Assembly (NCBI RefSeq): GCF_001643015.1 | Contig: NZ_CP015622.1 | Span: forward strand, 757,358 to 821,357 | Origin: Corynebacterium crudilactis | GTDB taxonomy: Bacteria; Actinomycetota; Actinomycetes; Mycobacteriales; Mycobacteriaceae | DNA length: 64,000 bases | Direction of reading: 5' to 3' | Shown: one piece after another, positions 8,760 to 17,764 of the stretch | How positions within the stretch are numbered: the first letter of the stretch is position 1 | Layout of the letters: each line of letters begins with the position of its first letter | Notes under the pieces: generated by a model | Seen by the model: only the letters and a program-made list of their open reading frames with translations | Told to the model about the DNA's origin: nothing | Databases searched by the model: none | Translations under genes and position numbers: made by a program

Positions 8760-9518
8760 TTAGTTAAGTGCAGGTTCTAGTGAAGCTATAGACGGCTGAT
8801 CTGGATTCAGCGGAGCTGTGGGTTCCTCGATGAAATCTGTTGGTGGAGCTTCAGGTTCTTCTGTCGGAGGAGTGCCTGTCGGTAGCTCGCTCGAAGGCTC
8901 TTCACTAGATGGCGTAGACGGAATTATTGGTGGGTTCGTTGATTCCGGAATGCTCGGATCGGTCGACTCTATAGGTTCTTCAGATTCTGATGGTTCTGAA
9001 GGCTCAGTAGTATCTGATGGCTCAGATGTGCCCGGCAGGGACACCGTCACAGGCGGGTTTCCGGAGTTGTCAGAAGTGTTGGGAACCGATGAGACATCGG
9101 TGTTGTTGTTGCCACCGGATTTCGTGGTGGTACTCTCTGCTGGTTCAGAAGGAACAAAAGATTGCGTTGTTGTAGTCGGAGAACCTAGTGAAATAGTTGG
9201 GCTGGAGGCAGCAGTGGTGCCTGGGCGGCGACCATTTCCTGGACGCACATAAGCATTTGGCGGAAGATAAGGATCTTCAGTGTTGATCGGTGCCAAAGTC
9301 TGGTTTTCTACGTCAGGTTCAACGGAAGTTGGCTCTGTATTACCTGGGTAAACATAGCTAGCCTGGGTTTGGGTGGTAGACGTAGTATTAGACATGGCAA
9401 TATCAGAGGTGGTGGGTCTAGTTGGACTGGACATCTGCCAGACAATAAAACCTAAAGCGGCGGCGGCTAAGCAGCCAACCACGATAAAAGTAAGTGCTCG
9501 TTGAGTTTCTGTTTTCAT
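8760..9518 (-). CDS. secreted or membrane-anchored Ser/Thr/Pro-rich protein
   Basis: A 252-residue hypothetical. Residues 9-28 form one hydrophobic segment, either an uncleaved anchor or a signal peptide without a lipobox. Everything after it is low complexity: many TTT, SEP, PSEPS and TEEP runs with almost no hydrophobic core. This looks like a disordered, wall-spanning and probably glycosylated or heavily acidic stalk. No folded domain is recognisable, so no function is assigned. AGGTG-type purines lie before the ATG. It is convergent with manA. Confidence 0.65.
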   Translation of the reverse strand: MKTETQRALTFIVVGCLAAAALGFIVWQMSSPTRPTTSDIAMSNTTSTTQTQASYVYPGNTEPTSVEPDVENQTLAPINTEDPYLPPNAYVRPGNGRRPGTTAASSPTISLGSPTTTTQSFVPSEPAESTTTKSGGNNNTDVSSVPNTSDNSGNPPVTVSLPGTSEPSDTTEPSEPSESEEPIESTDPSIPESTNPPIIPSTPSSEEPSSELPTGTPPTEEPEAPPTDFIEEPTAPLNPDQPSIASLEPALN

Positions 9519-9748
9519 CGTGGTTCACCTCCGAAGTGTAGTAATTGATTCAACGCTGGAAAATAACAAGTCAATAACAAACGATATCATGTCTTGGCTT
9601 CTATGAATAGGAAGAAAAGTAAAAATGCAGGTAAAGTCCTGTCTTTTAGATTTTCAACTGTGCTTTTTATTTATGAAGTCGTGTTGTGAATTGTTATAAA
9701 CCAGATGTTTAACAAATTTTAAACTGGAATTAGAAAGGCTTTAAGAAC

Positions 9749-10102
9749 ATGGGCGCATGGGACGATACAATTTTGACTGAGGAAGTCAACATTGATTTTC
9801 TCGATGAAATCTCAGAACTGGATTCTCAGGACATCCTCGAAGCGTTGGAAGACGCATGTTTGCTGGTCGTAAATCAGGCAAACGCTACAGAAGATGAGCA
9901 CCTGAACGGTCAGGCTGCTGCAACAATCGCTGCCATCATGTTCGGCGCACCTTATTCTGCAGGCCAGGTGCTGGAGAATTACCCATTTATCAGGGAACTA
10001 ATTGGTGAAGGCTCTGAAGCTCTTCGCGGTGCCGCTGCACAGGTTTTGGAAGAGGCAGATGTGGAATATGACCTCGAGGCGTATTTAGAGGCGCTTAACT
10101 AA
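9749..10102 (+). CDS. DUF4259 domain protein
   Basis: 117 residues starting MGAWDDTILTEE, the characteristic opening of DUF4259 proteins (MGAWG..ND..DF), followed by helices rich in Asp and Glu. It is acidic, cytosolic and has no signal peptide or membrane segment. Function of the family is unknown; members sometimes occur as immunity-like solo proteins. It stands alone between a 230-nt AT-rich promoter region and sahH. AGAAAGG lies about 11 nt before the ATG. Confidence 0.75.
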   Translation: MGAWDDTILTEEVNIDFLDEISELDSQDILEALEDACLLVVNQANATEDEHLNGQAAATIAAIMFGAPYSAGQVLENYPFIRELIGEGSEALRGAAAQVLEEADVEYDLEAYLEALN

Positions 10103-10200
10103 AAGATTCAATATTTTCGGTGCTTACGCCAGCAGGTAGAGTGGTGCGCGTCGAAAAAGTTTTCCTCATTTTTAACTTCTCATAAGGAGCTCGCCAAAAT

Positions 10201-11637
10201 ATGGCTCAGGTTACGGACTTCAAGGTTGCCGATCTTTCACTAGCAGAAGCAGGACGCCACCAGATTCGTCTTGCAGAATATGAGATGCCAGGTCTCATGC
10301 AGCTGCGCAAGGAATACGCAGAGGAGCAGCCACTGAAGGGCGCCCGCATTGCTGGTTCCATCCACATGACGGTCCAGACCGCCGTTCTTATTGAAACTCT
10401 CACCGCTTTGGGTGCTGAGGTTCGTTGGGCTTCTTGCAATATTTTCTCCACCCAGGATGAAGCTGCAGCTGCAATTGTCGTAGGCAATGGCACTGTAGAA
10501 GAGCCAACCGGTGTTCCAGTATTTGCTTGGAAGGGCGAATCCCTGGAGGAATACTGGTGGTGCATCAACCAGATCTTCAGCTGGGGCGAAGAGCTGCCAA
10601 ACATGATTCTTGATGATGGCGGCGACGCAACCATGGCTGTTATTCGTGGACGCGAATACGAGCAGGCTGGTGTTGTCCCACCAGTTGAGGCGAATGACTC
10701 TGATGAGCACATCGCATTCCTCGGCATGCTGCGCGAAGTATTTGCAACTGAAGGTAGCAAGTGGGAAAAGATCGCTGAAGCTGTGCAGGGTGTTACTGAA
10801 GAAACCACCACTGGTGTCCACCGCCTGTACCACTTTGCTGAAGAAGGCGTTTTGCCTTTCCCAGCGATGAACGTCAACGATGCCGTGACCAAATCCAAGT
10901 TTGATAACAAGTACGGCACCCGCCACTCCCTGATTGATGGCATCAACCGCGCAACCGACATGCTCATGGGCGGCAAGAACGTGCTTGTCTGTGGCTACGG
11001 CGATGTTGGCAAGGGCTGTGCAGAAGCATTCGACGGCCAGGGCGCTCGCGTTAAGGTCACCGAAGCGGACCCAATCAACGCGTTGCAGGCGCTCATGGAT
11101 GGCTACTCCGTGGTCACCGTTGATGAAGCTATTGAAGAAGCCGATATCGTGATCACCGCGACCGGCAACAAGGACATCATCTCCTTCGAGCAGATGCTCA
11201 AGATGAAGGATCATGCGCTGCTGGGCAACATCGGTCACTTCGATAACGAGATCGATATGCACTCCCTGCTGCACCGCGATGATGTCACCCGCACCACCAT
11301 CAAGCCACAGGTTGATGAGTTCACTTTTTCTAACGGTCGTTCCATCATCGTACTTTCCGAAGGCCGTCTGCTTAACCTCGGCAACGCCACCGGACACCCA
11401 TCATTTGTGATGTCTACTTCCTTTGCCGACCAGACCATCGCGCAGATTGAACTGTTCCAAAATGATGGACAGTATAAGAACGAGGTCTACCGTCTGCCTA
11501 AGGTTCTGGACGAAAAGGTGGCACTCATCCACGTTGAAGCACTCGGCGGAAACCTCACTGAGCTGACCAAGGAGCAGGCTGAATACATCGGCGTTGACGT
11601 TGCCGGCCCATTCAAGCCGGAGCACTACCGCTACTAA
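10201..11637 (+). CDS. sahH: S-adenosyl-L-homocysteine hydrolase
   Basis: Splits S-adenosylhomocysteine into adenosine and homocysteine, removing the product inhibitor of methyltransferases; a cytosolic NAD-dependent tetramer. The NAD-binding loop [13 protein letters not shown] is near residue 262, and the substrate region [14 protein letters not shown] and the C-terminal PFKPEHYRY end are intact. Length 478 matches actinobacterial enzymes, which carry the extra central insert. AAGGAG sits 11 nt before the ATG. The stop overlaps the tmk start by one base (TAATG). I saw no clear McbR palindrome upstream. Confidence 0.97.
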   Translation: MAQVTDFKVADLSLAEAGRHQIRLAEYEMPGLMQLRKEYAEEQPLKGARIAGSIHMTVQTAVLIETLTALGAEVRWASCNIFSTQDEAAAAIVVGNGTVEEPTGVPVFAWKGESLEEYWWCINQIFSWGEELPNMILDDGGDATMAVIRGREYEQAGVVPPVEANDSDEHIAFLGMLREVFATEGSKWEKIAEAVQGVTEETTTGVHRLYHFAEEGVLPFPAMNVNDAVTKSKFDNKYGTRHSLIDGINRATDMLMGGKNVLVCGYGDVGKGCAEAFDGQGARVKVTEADPINALQALMDGYSVVTVDEAIEEADIVITATGNKDIISFEQMLKMKDHALLGNIGHFDNEIDMHSLLHRDDVTRTTIKPQVDEFTFSNGRSIIVLSEGRLLNLGNATGHPSFVMSTSFADQTIAQIELFQNDGQYKNEVYRLPKVLDEKVALIHVEALGGNLTELTKEQAEYIGVDVAGPFKPEHYRY

Positions 11638-12248
11638 TGATTGTCAGTATTGAGGGAATCGATGGCGCCGGCAAAAACACCCTGGTTTCGGCTTTAACGC
11701 AGGTCATTGATGTAAAAGTCCTTGCTTTCCCACGTTATGAAACCTCGATTCATGCCCAGCTCGCCGCGGAAGCCTTGCACGGCCGGATGGGCGACCTCAC
11801 CGATAGTGCCTACGGCATGGCTACGCTTTTTGCCCTCGATCGCCATTTCGCGATCGAGGAATTAAACGCGCCTGGCGTGGTGCTGCTCGACCGGTACGTC
11901 GCCTCCAACGCGGCTTATACTGCCGCACGTTTGCTTGACGACGACGCCCCACAGTGGGTATCAGATCTAGAATTTGGACGACTCGGCATTCCGCGCCCTA
12001 CGCTTCAAGTTTTGTTGGATACCCCCGCGGAGGTAGCGCAGGATAGAGCAAAACGTCGAGAAGCGCTTGACGCCTCGCGCACCAGGGACCGCTATGAATC
12101 GGATTCGGGGCTGCAGGAACGCACAGCTCAGCAGTATCGCCGCTTAGCTGCGCAAAACTGGGAATCACCGTGGATAGTGGCTGCCCCCGACGAAGATCCC
12201 GGCCACGTTGCGCAGAGAATCGCAGAATTCCTGGGTACTATTAATTAA
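11637..12248 (+). CDS. tmk: thymidylate kinase
   Basis: Phosphorylates dTMP to dTDP. The P-loop is EGIDGAGKNT at residues 6-15. The DR(Y/H) region reads LLDRYVASNAAY and the LID-type basic region is RAKRREALDASRTRDRYE. As in mycobacterial TMPK, the usual Ser/Thr after the P-loop Lys is replaced (Asn here). Translationally coupled to sahH by a one-base overlap and followed 24 nt later by mtrA, the mycobacterial order. Confidence 0.93.
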   Translation: MIVSIEGIDGAGKNTLVSALTQVIDVKVLAFPRYETSIHAQLAAEALHGRMGDLTDSAYGMATLFALDRHFAIEELNAPGVVLLDRYVASNAAYTAARLLDDDAPQWVSDLEFGRLGIPRPTLQVLLDTPAEVAQDRAKRREALDASRTRDRYESDSGLQERTAQQYRRLAAQNWESPWIVAAPDEDPGHVAQRIAEFLGTIN

Positions 12249-12272
12249 CCCCAACTAGCAGGAAGGATTCTC

Positions 12273-12953
12273 ATGTCGCAGAAAATTCTCGTCGTTGATG
12301 ATGATCCCGCAATCTCCGAGATGCTCACCATTGTGCTCAGCGCAGAAGGCTTTGACACCGTAGCTGTCACTGACGGAGCCCTCGCCGTGGAAACCGCTTC
12401 CCGGGAACAACCGGATCTGATTTTGCTTGACTTGATGCTTCCAGGCATGAATGGCATCGACATCTGTCGCGCAATTCGCCAAGAATCCGCCGTACCAATC
12501 ATCATGCTCACCGCCAAGACCGACACCGTAGATGTGGTGCTCGGCTTGGAATCCGGTGCTGATGATTATGTGAACAAGCCTTTCAAAGCGAAAGAGCTTG
12601 TCGCGCGCATCAGAGCTCGCCTCCGCGCCACCGTTGAGGGGCCAAGCGAAATCATCGAGGTGGGCGATCTATCCATCGATGTTCCAGCACACACCGTCAA
12701 ACGCGGCGGCGCTGAGATTTCCTTGACCCCACTGGAGTTCGATCTGTTGCTCGAACTCGCCCGCAAACCACAGCAGGTATTTACCCGCGAAGAATTGCTG
12801 GGCAAAGTGTGGGGCTACCGCCACGCATCCGATACTCGACTAGTAAATGTTCACGTTCAGCGTCTGCGCGCCAAGATCGAAAAAGATCCAGAAAACCCGC
12901 AGATCGTCCTCACCGTTCGCGGCGTCGGCTACAAAACTGGACTCAACGACTAA
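12273..12953 (+). CDS. mtrA: response regulator MtrA
   Basis: OmpR/PhoB-type DNA-binding response regulator of the MtrAB system, which in C. glutamicum controls osmoprotectant uptake and cell-wall hydrolase genes. The receiver domain shows the acidic pair in VVDDDP, the phosphoacceptor Asp53 in LLDLMLPG, the conserved Thr in MLTAKT and Lys in VNKPF. The C-terminal winged helix has FTREELLGKVWGYRH and a VHVQRLRAKIE recognition segment. GGAAGGA lies about 5 nt before the ATG. Confidence 0.97.
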   Translation: MSQKILVVDDDPAISEMLTIVLSAEGFDTVAVTDGALAVETASREQPDLILLDLMLPGMNGIDICRAIRQESAVPIIMLTAKTDTVDVVLGLESGADDYVNKPFKAKELVARIRARLRATVEGPSEIIEVGDLSIDVPAHTVKRGGAEISLTPLEFDLLLELARKPQQVFTREELLGKVWGYRHASDTRLVNVHVQRLRAKIEKDPENPQIVLTVRGVGYKTGLND

Positions 12954-13052
12954 AACTAGTTCTTAAAAAAGGGGCAGTTTCTCATTCTTGCCTGGCTCAA
13001 GCGACTTCAACATCGCATTGTAGATAAATGGCGCACGTCACTGCAGGTTCGT

Positions 13053-14552
13053 GTGCTCGGCTCCATCTTCACAGCATCCGCCATCGTGATGCTGCTGCTG
13101 GGGCTGGGCATGTTGACCGTATTCACACAGCGATTAGTGGATCAAAAAATCGATATCGCAAGCTCTGAGATCGATCGAGCGCGAGTAATTGTCGAAGATC
13201 AGATCGCCGCATCCGGTGCCTCTACATCTGTGCAATCGCGAGTCAATTCAGCCCGTGCAGCCCTATCTAGTTTGGGCACCAGCGGTGGCACGGAAGCCAA
13301 TGCCGCGTATGACCCCGTGGTGCTGATCAACAACGATGAAGTCGTGGTCTCGCCAGAAGGCTTTCAAATCCCGGAACGGCTGCGCTATTTCGTTTCGGAA
13401 AACCAAGTCTCATACCAATTTTCCAATATTGATCAAGGCGACGGATCGTCCTATCACGCGTTGATTATCGGTACGCCAACCGAAAGTGATATCCCAAACC
13501 TCCAGGTCTACCTGGTGTTTTCTATGGAAAGCGATGAAGCCTCCCTTGCTTTGATGCGAGGATTGCTCTCTGCGGCACTTCTTATCGTGGTGGTGCTTCT
13601 AGTCGGCATCGCGTGGTTGGCTACCCAACAAGTCACGGCTCCGGTGAGATCGGCGAGCCGGATTGCCGAGCGCTTTGCTCAAGGAAAACTCCGTGAACGC
13701 ATGGTTGTTGAAGGCGAAGATGAGATGGCCCGATTAGCTGTGTCCTTCAATGCGATGGCTGAATCCTTATCTGCACAGATCGCGCAGTTGGAAGAATATG
13801 GCAATCTGCAAAGGCAGTTCACTTCCGATGTTTCGCATGAGCTGCGTACTCCACTGACAACGGTGCGTATGGCAGCAGATCTTATTGCCGACAGCGAAGA
13901 TGAGCTATCTCCAGGCGCTCGACGCGCCAGCCAGTTGATGAATAGGGAATTGGATCGCTTTGAATCTTTGCTGAGTGATCTGTTGGAGATTTCTCGACAT
14001 GATGCAGGCGTAGCGGAGCTCTCTGCTGCGAAACACGATGTGCGCATTCCAGTGCGTTCCGCATTGGAACAAGTCCAGCATTTGGCCACTGAGCTAGATG
14101 TCGAATTAGTGTTGGATATGCCAGAGGAATCCGTTTATATCCATGGAGATTCCCGGCGCATTGAAAGAATCATCCGCAATTTGCTGGCGAATGCGATCGA
14201 CCACTCTAAAGGCCTACCAGTTGAGCTGAAGGTAGCTGTCAATGATGAAGCTATTGCGATCGCTGTTACCGATCATGGTGTGGGACTTAAACCAGGACAA
14301 GACGAATTAGTGTTTAACCGTTTCTGGCGAGCAGATCCTTCTAGAGTTCGACATTCTGGTGGCACCGGATTAGGTTTGGCAATCTCTCGGGAGGATGCTG
14401 TGCTACACGGCGGAAATCTCGATGCCGCCGGCACCATAGGTGTGGGATCAATCTTCAGGTTGGTGTTGCCGGTGCAGCCACATGGAAATTATCGTGCATC
14501 TCCAATCCCGTTAACCGCACCAGAAAAACCATGGGAAGGCGAGCAGCAATGA
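13053..14552 (+). CDS. mtrB: sensor histidine kinase MtrB (canonical start; true start probably upstream)
   Basis: Membrane histidine kinase that phosphorylates MtrA. Two membrane segments flank an extracellular sensor of about 150 residues. A HAMP domain follows, then the H-box SHELRTPLT near residue 263, the N-box RNLLANAID, and the G-boxes DHGVGL and GGTGLGLAI. The first usable ATG/GTG/TTG in frame is the GTG at 13053, but the frame is open upstream and encodes [21 protein letters not shown], which resembles the start of mycobacterial MtrB. An ATT at 12984 lies 9 nt after AAAGGGG and may be the real start. The TGA overlaps the lpqB ATG (ATGA). Confidence 0.93.
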   Translation: MLGSIFTASAIVMLLLGLGMLTVFTQRLVDQKIDIASSEIDRARVIVEDQIAASGASTSVQSRVNSARAALSSLGTSGGTEANAAYDPVVLINNDEVVVSPEGFQIPERLRYFVSENQVSYQFSNIDQGDGSSYHALIIGTPTESDIPNLQVYLVFSMESDEASLALMRGLLSAALLIVVVLLVGIAWLATQQVTAPVRSASRIAERFAQGKLRERMVVEGEDEMARLAVSFNAMAESLSAQIAQLEEYGNLQRQFTSDVSHELRTPLTTVRMAADLIADSEDELSPGARRASQLMNRELDRFESLLSDLLEISRHDAGVAELSAAKHDVRIPVRSALEQVQHLATELDVELVLDMPEESVYIHGDSRRIERIIRNLLANAIDHSKGLPVELKVAVNDEAIAIAVTDHGVGLKPGQDELVFNRFWRADPSRVRHSGGTGLGLAISREDAVLHGGNLDAAGTIGVGSIFRLVLPVQPHGNYRASPIPLTAPEKPWEGEQQ

Positions 14553-16240
14553 AGCGTAAATCTCTGACCGCAGTGCTTATGTCCATGACCCTGCTTGCAG
14601 GATGCTCGACGTTGCCTCAGAACACGGATCCGCAAGTACTGCGCTCGTTTGTCCCAAGCCAAAATATTCAAGAGATCGCAGGACCGACACCTAATCAGGA
14701 CCCCGATCTGTTGCTGCGTGGATTTTTCAGTGCTGGAGCGTATCCAACACAACAGTATGAGGCAGCCAAGGCATATCTGACTGAGGATGCTCGAAACGAG
14801 TGGAACCCCACGGCGGAGATTCGCATTGTGGATCGTGTGGATTTGAATACGCTGCCTGGGTCAACGGACGAGGAACGCAATATTGCGATCCGCGGAACCC
14901 AAGTGGGATCCTTGGGCAGTGGTGGTGTCTATCAGCCCGATAACACTGAATATGAAGCAGCGATTACGATGCGCCGAGAGAACGGGGAGTGGCGTATCGA
15001 TGCTCTTCCTGAAGGTATCGTGCTTGAGAGAAATGATCTGCGAAATCATTACTCTCCCCACGAGGTGTATTTCTTTGATCCTTCAGGCCAAGTGCTGGTG
15101 GGGGATCGCCGCTGGCTTTTTAATGAAGCGCAATCAATTTCTACTGTGCTGATGTCTTTGCTAGTCAATGGACCATCGTCTCCTATCGCACCAGGTGTGG
15201 TGAATCAGTTGTCTTCGGACGCTACTTTCGTTGGTTTTAATGAAGGCGAATATCAGTTCACCGGGTTGGGTAATTTGGATGATGGCGCACGGTTGCGTTT
15301 TGCTGCTCAGGTGGTGTGGACATTGGCCAAAGCAGATATTGCTGGCCCTTATTCACTGGTAGCTGATGGTGCGCCGTTGCTTGCCGAGTTTCCTACGTTA
15401 ACCACAGATGATGTGGCTGAGTACAACCCCGAGGCATATACCAACACCGTATCGACGCTTTTTGCGTTGCAGGATGGATCTGTATCAAGGGTGAGCTCTG
15501 GTGCGCTCACCCCGCTACCGGCGGCCTGGAGTTCAGGCGATATTGATTCCATAGCGGTGTCTTCTTCCGCAAATGTTGTAGCTGCGGTGCGTCATAGGGG
15601 CGAAAATGTGGAGATGGCGGTGGGTTCCTTAGAGGGCGCCTCTACAGATGTGCTGTCTGGTGAAACAATTACCCGACCAACTTTTGAATATGCAGCCAAT
15701 GGTTTGTGGGTCGTGCTGGATGGCGATACGCCGGTGCGCATTGCACGCTCTTCAACTACTGGCGAGTTGGTGCAGACGGAATCGGAAATTGTGCTTCCAA
15801 AGGATGTGACGGGTCCGATTTCGGAATTCCAACTGTCACGTACGGGGGTGCGGGCCGCGATGATCATTGATGGACGGGTGTATGTCGGCGTCGTAACGCG
15901 TCCTGGTCCGGGGGAGCGCCGCATCACAAATATCATGGAAGTGGCGCCGAGCTTGGGCGAGGCTGCGTTGTCGATCAATTGGCGTCCCGATGGCATTTTG
16001 CTGGTGGGCACATCCATTCCGGAGACACCGCTGTGGCGCGTCGAACAAGACGGATCGGCGATCGCGTCAATGCCGAGCGGGAATCTCAATGCGCCGGTGG
16101 TGGCGGTGGCAAGTTCGGCAACGACGATTTATGTCACCGATGCGCACGCCATGTTGCAGCTGCCGACTTCCGATAATGATATTTGGCGCGAGGTTCCAGG
16201 ATTGTTGGGCACACGCGCCGCGCCGGTGGTTGCTTACTGA
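14549..16240 (+). CDS. lpqB: lipoprotein LpqB, MtrAB accessory protein
   Basis: Membrane-anchored lipoprotein that interacts with the MtrB sensor in mycobacteria. A signal peptide ends in the lipobox LLAGC, with the lipidated Cys near residue 18. A GerMN-like domain follows, seen around [18 protein letters not shown], and then a C-terminal beta-propeller-like region rich in short strands. The ATG at 14549 overlaps the mtrB stop by four bases; the longer frame from 14531 would bury the signal peptide. The order mtrA-mtrB-lpqB is conserved in actinobacteria. Confidence 0.93.
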   Translation: MKRKSLTAVLMSMTLLAGCSTLPQNTDPQVLRSFVPSQNIQEIAGPTPNQDPDLLLRGFFSAGAYPTQQYEAAKAYLTEDARNEWNPTAEIRIVDRVDLNTLPGSTDEERNIAIRGTQVGSLGSGGVYQPDNTEYEAAITMRRENGEWRIDALPEGIVLERNDLRNHYSPHEVYFFDPSGQVLVGDRRWLFNEAQSISTVLMSLLVNGPSSPIAPGVVNQLSSDATFVGFNEGEYQFTGLGNLDDGARLRFAAQVVWTLAKADIAGPYSLVADGAPLLAEFPTLTTDDVAEYNPEAYTNTVSTLFALQDGSVSRVSSGALTPLPAAWSSGDIDSIAVSSSANVVAAVRHRGENVEMAVGSLEGASTDVLSGETITRPTFEYAANGLWVVLDGDTPVRIARSSTTGELVQTESEIVLPKDVTGPISEFQLSRTGVRAAMIIDGRVYVGVVTRPGPGERRITNIMEVAPSLGEAALSINWRPDGILLVGTSIPETPLWRVEQDGSAIASMPSGNLNAPVVAVASSATTIYVTDAHAMLQLPTSDNDIWREVPGLLGTRAAPVVAY

Positions 16241-16241
16241 T

Positions 16242-16832
16242 ATGGAACTTTTCCTCCCGCGCGCATGCGGTGGTTGTGGGGCGCCGGGGGCGTCGCTGTG
16301 CACTGCGTGCCAACGCGTGTGGAGGGCTCCGCCTAAATTGGCGCGGCTGAATGTGGCTCTGCCGGTCTGGACGCTGGCGCCCTATGACGGGCCACATCGC
16401 AATGTGTTGATTGCGATGAAGGAGCGCGGCCGTGCGGACCTTGCGGACTTTGTGGCGGCGGCGGTCGGGGCGTCGATAAGCTATTTGGCTGCGCAGGGCG
16501 AAGTGGAACACGATATCACGCTGGTGCCCGCGCCCACGCGTGCAGTTTCTCAGCGCCGGCGAGGCGGCGATCCGGTGGAGCGTGTGTGCAGAAAAACACG
16601 CTTATCGACGTTTCCCTGCCTTCGAATTTCCTCCAGCACGCCTGACTCTGTTGGTCAGTCCGCACAACAACGCCGACTTAATATGCGGGTGGAATTATTA
16701 CGTCAGCCTCAGACTCCAGTGCTGATAATCGACGATGTGGTGACAACGGGGGCAACCATTTCCGCATCAGCAAACGTTCTCCGCGCGGCAGGTGTGCAGG
16801 TCAGGGGAGCTTTGACCTATTGCCAGGCATAA
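16242..16832 (+). CDS. ComF family phosphoribosyltransferase-like protein
   Basis: 196 residues. The N-terminal CGGCGAPGASLCTAC forms a four-Cys zinc site, and a PRTase core follows with the PRPP loop VLIIDDVVTTGATISA. ComF proteins take part in natural DNA uptake in competent bacteria, but in actinobacteria they occur without known competence and their role is open. The ATG at 16242 lies one base after the lpqB TGA, so it is the last gene of the mtrAB-lpqB unit. The region between 16470 and 16610 is GC-rich and is bounded by two inverted copies of GCTTNTCGACG. Confidence 0.85.
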   Translation: MELFLPRACGGCGAPGASLCTACQRVWRAPPKLARLNVALPVWTLAPYDGPHRNVLIAMKERGRADLADFVAAAVGASISYLAAQGEVEHDITLVPAPTRAVSQRRRGGDPVERVCRKTRLSTFPCLRISSSTPDSVGQSAQQRRLNMRVELLRQPQTPVLIIDDVVTTGATISASANVLRAAGVQVRGALTYCQA

Positions 16833-16976
16833 AACTTGCATTAAAAGGGGGCCCTATTGGCAATGCGGTTATGACCAGAAGTAGTATAAGAAGTGAAGTT
16901 GATCGCGTCACCGTAGTAAGAGTAATTCCGCTCACACGCCAACGCGGTGACCACAATTTGGGAGGAGATGTAGCAC

Positions 16977-17642
16977 GTGACTACACCTGCTGAGAACAAC
17001 ACCCTGAGCCCCGAGACCAAAGTAAGCATCACTGGTCGAAATGTTGAGGTTCCTGATCACTTTGCGGAACGAGTTAACACAAAGCTTGCAAAGATTGAAC
17101 GCCTCGACCCAACGCTGACCTTCTTCCATGTTGAGCTGCAACACGAGCCAAACCCTCGTCGCGCAGAGCAAAGTGATCGTATTCAGATCACTGCCACCGG
17201 TAAGGGACACATCGCACGAGCAGAAGCCAAGGAAGACAGCTTCTACGCTGCGCTGGAAACTGCACTGGCAAAGATGGAGCGCTCCCTGCGCAAGGTCAAG
17301 GCACGTCGTAGCATTTCCCGCTCCGGCCACCGTGCACCACTAAGCACTGGCGAAGTTGGCGCACAGCTGGTTGCTGAATCCCAAGAGGCACGCGGTGCAG
17401 ATGATTTGGGCAAATACGATGTTGATCCGTATGCGGACAAGATCGATGACGTCATGCCAGGCCAGGTTGTTCGAACCAAGGAACACCCAGCTACCCCAAT
17501 GAGCGTCGATGATGCACTCTCCGAGATGGAGCTGGTAGGACACGATTTCTACCTCTTCGTAAATGAAGAAACCAACCAGCCATCAGTGGTTTATCGCCGA
17601 CACGCATTCGACTACGGAATTATTTCACTGTCTGATGCATAA
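16977..17642 (+). CDS. hpf: long-form ribosome hibernation promoting factor
   Basis: Binds the 30S subunit in stationary phase and drives 100S dimer formation. 221 residues. The N-terminal S30AE domain has VSITGRNVEVPDHF and the AEAKEDSFYAALETALAKMERSL helix in two parts. A linker follows, and then the C-terminal dimerisation domain with MSVDDALSEMELVGHDFYLF and VVYRRHAFDYGIIS. GTG start with GGAGGAGA upstream at about 8 nt. It is followed by a strong terminator, so it is probably monocistronic. Confidence 0.93.
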   Translation: MTTPAENNTLSPETKVSITGRNVEVPDHFAERVNTKLAKIERLDPTLTFFHVELQHEPNPRRAEQSDRIQITATGKGHIARAEAKEDSFYAALETALAKMERSLRKVKARRSISRSGHRAPLSTGEVGAQLVAESQEARGADDLGKYDVDPYADKIDDVMPGQVVRTKEHPATPMSVDDALSEMELVGHDFYLFVNEETNQPSVVYRRHAFDYGIISLSDA

Positions 17643-17656
17643 GTAATTAGTCTCTA

Positions 17657-17694
17657 AGTACCCGCTGCCCTCGTGGCAGCGGGTACTGTGTTTT
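17657..17694 (+). terminator. Rho-independent terminator of hpf
   Basis: 13-bp perfect stem (17657-17669 with 17675-17687), a 5-nt loop, then GTGTTTT. Confidence 0.92.
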
Positions 17695-17764
17695 AGGAAC
17701 CCGTGCGTAGAGTATAGGTTCGTTATCAAATTTCCGTTTCGCTATTTTATAAGGACGACTACTC

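Noticed and set aside
8818..9252. 144-codon Gly/Ser/Val frame opposite the Ser/Pro-rich protein
   Set aside because: Mirror of a low-complexity gene; the minus-strand frame has the membrane anchor and start site.
10103..10200. riboswitch or McbR palindrome before sahH
   Set aside because: The gap is short and no TAGAC-N6-GTCTA or SAM-sensing structure is visible.
10240..11397. 385-codon open frame antisense to sahH
   Set aside because: Shadow of sahH codon usage; no ribosome binding site, no recognisable domain, and sahH is certain on the other strand.
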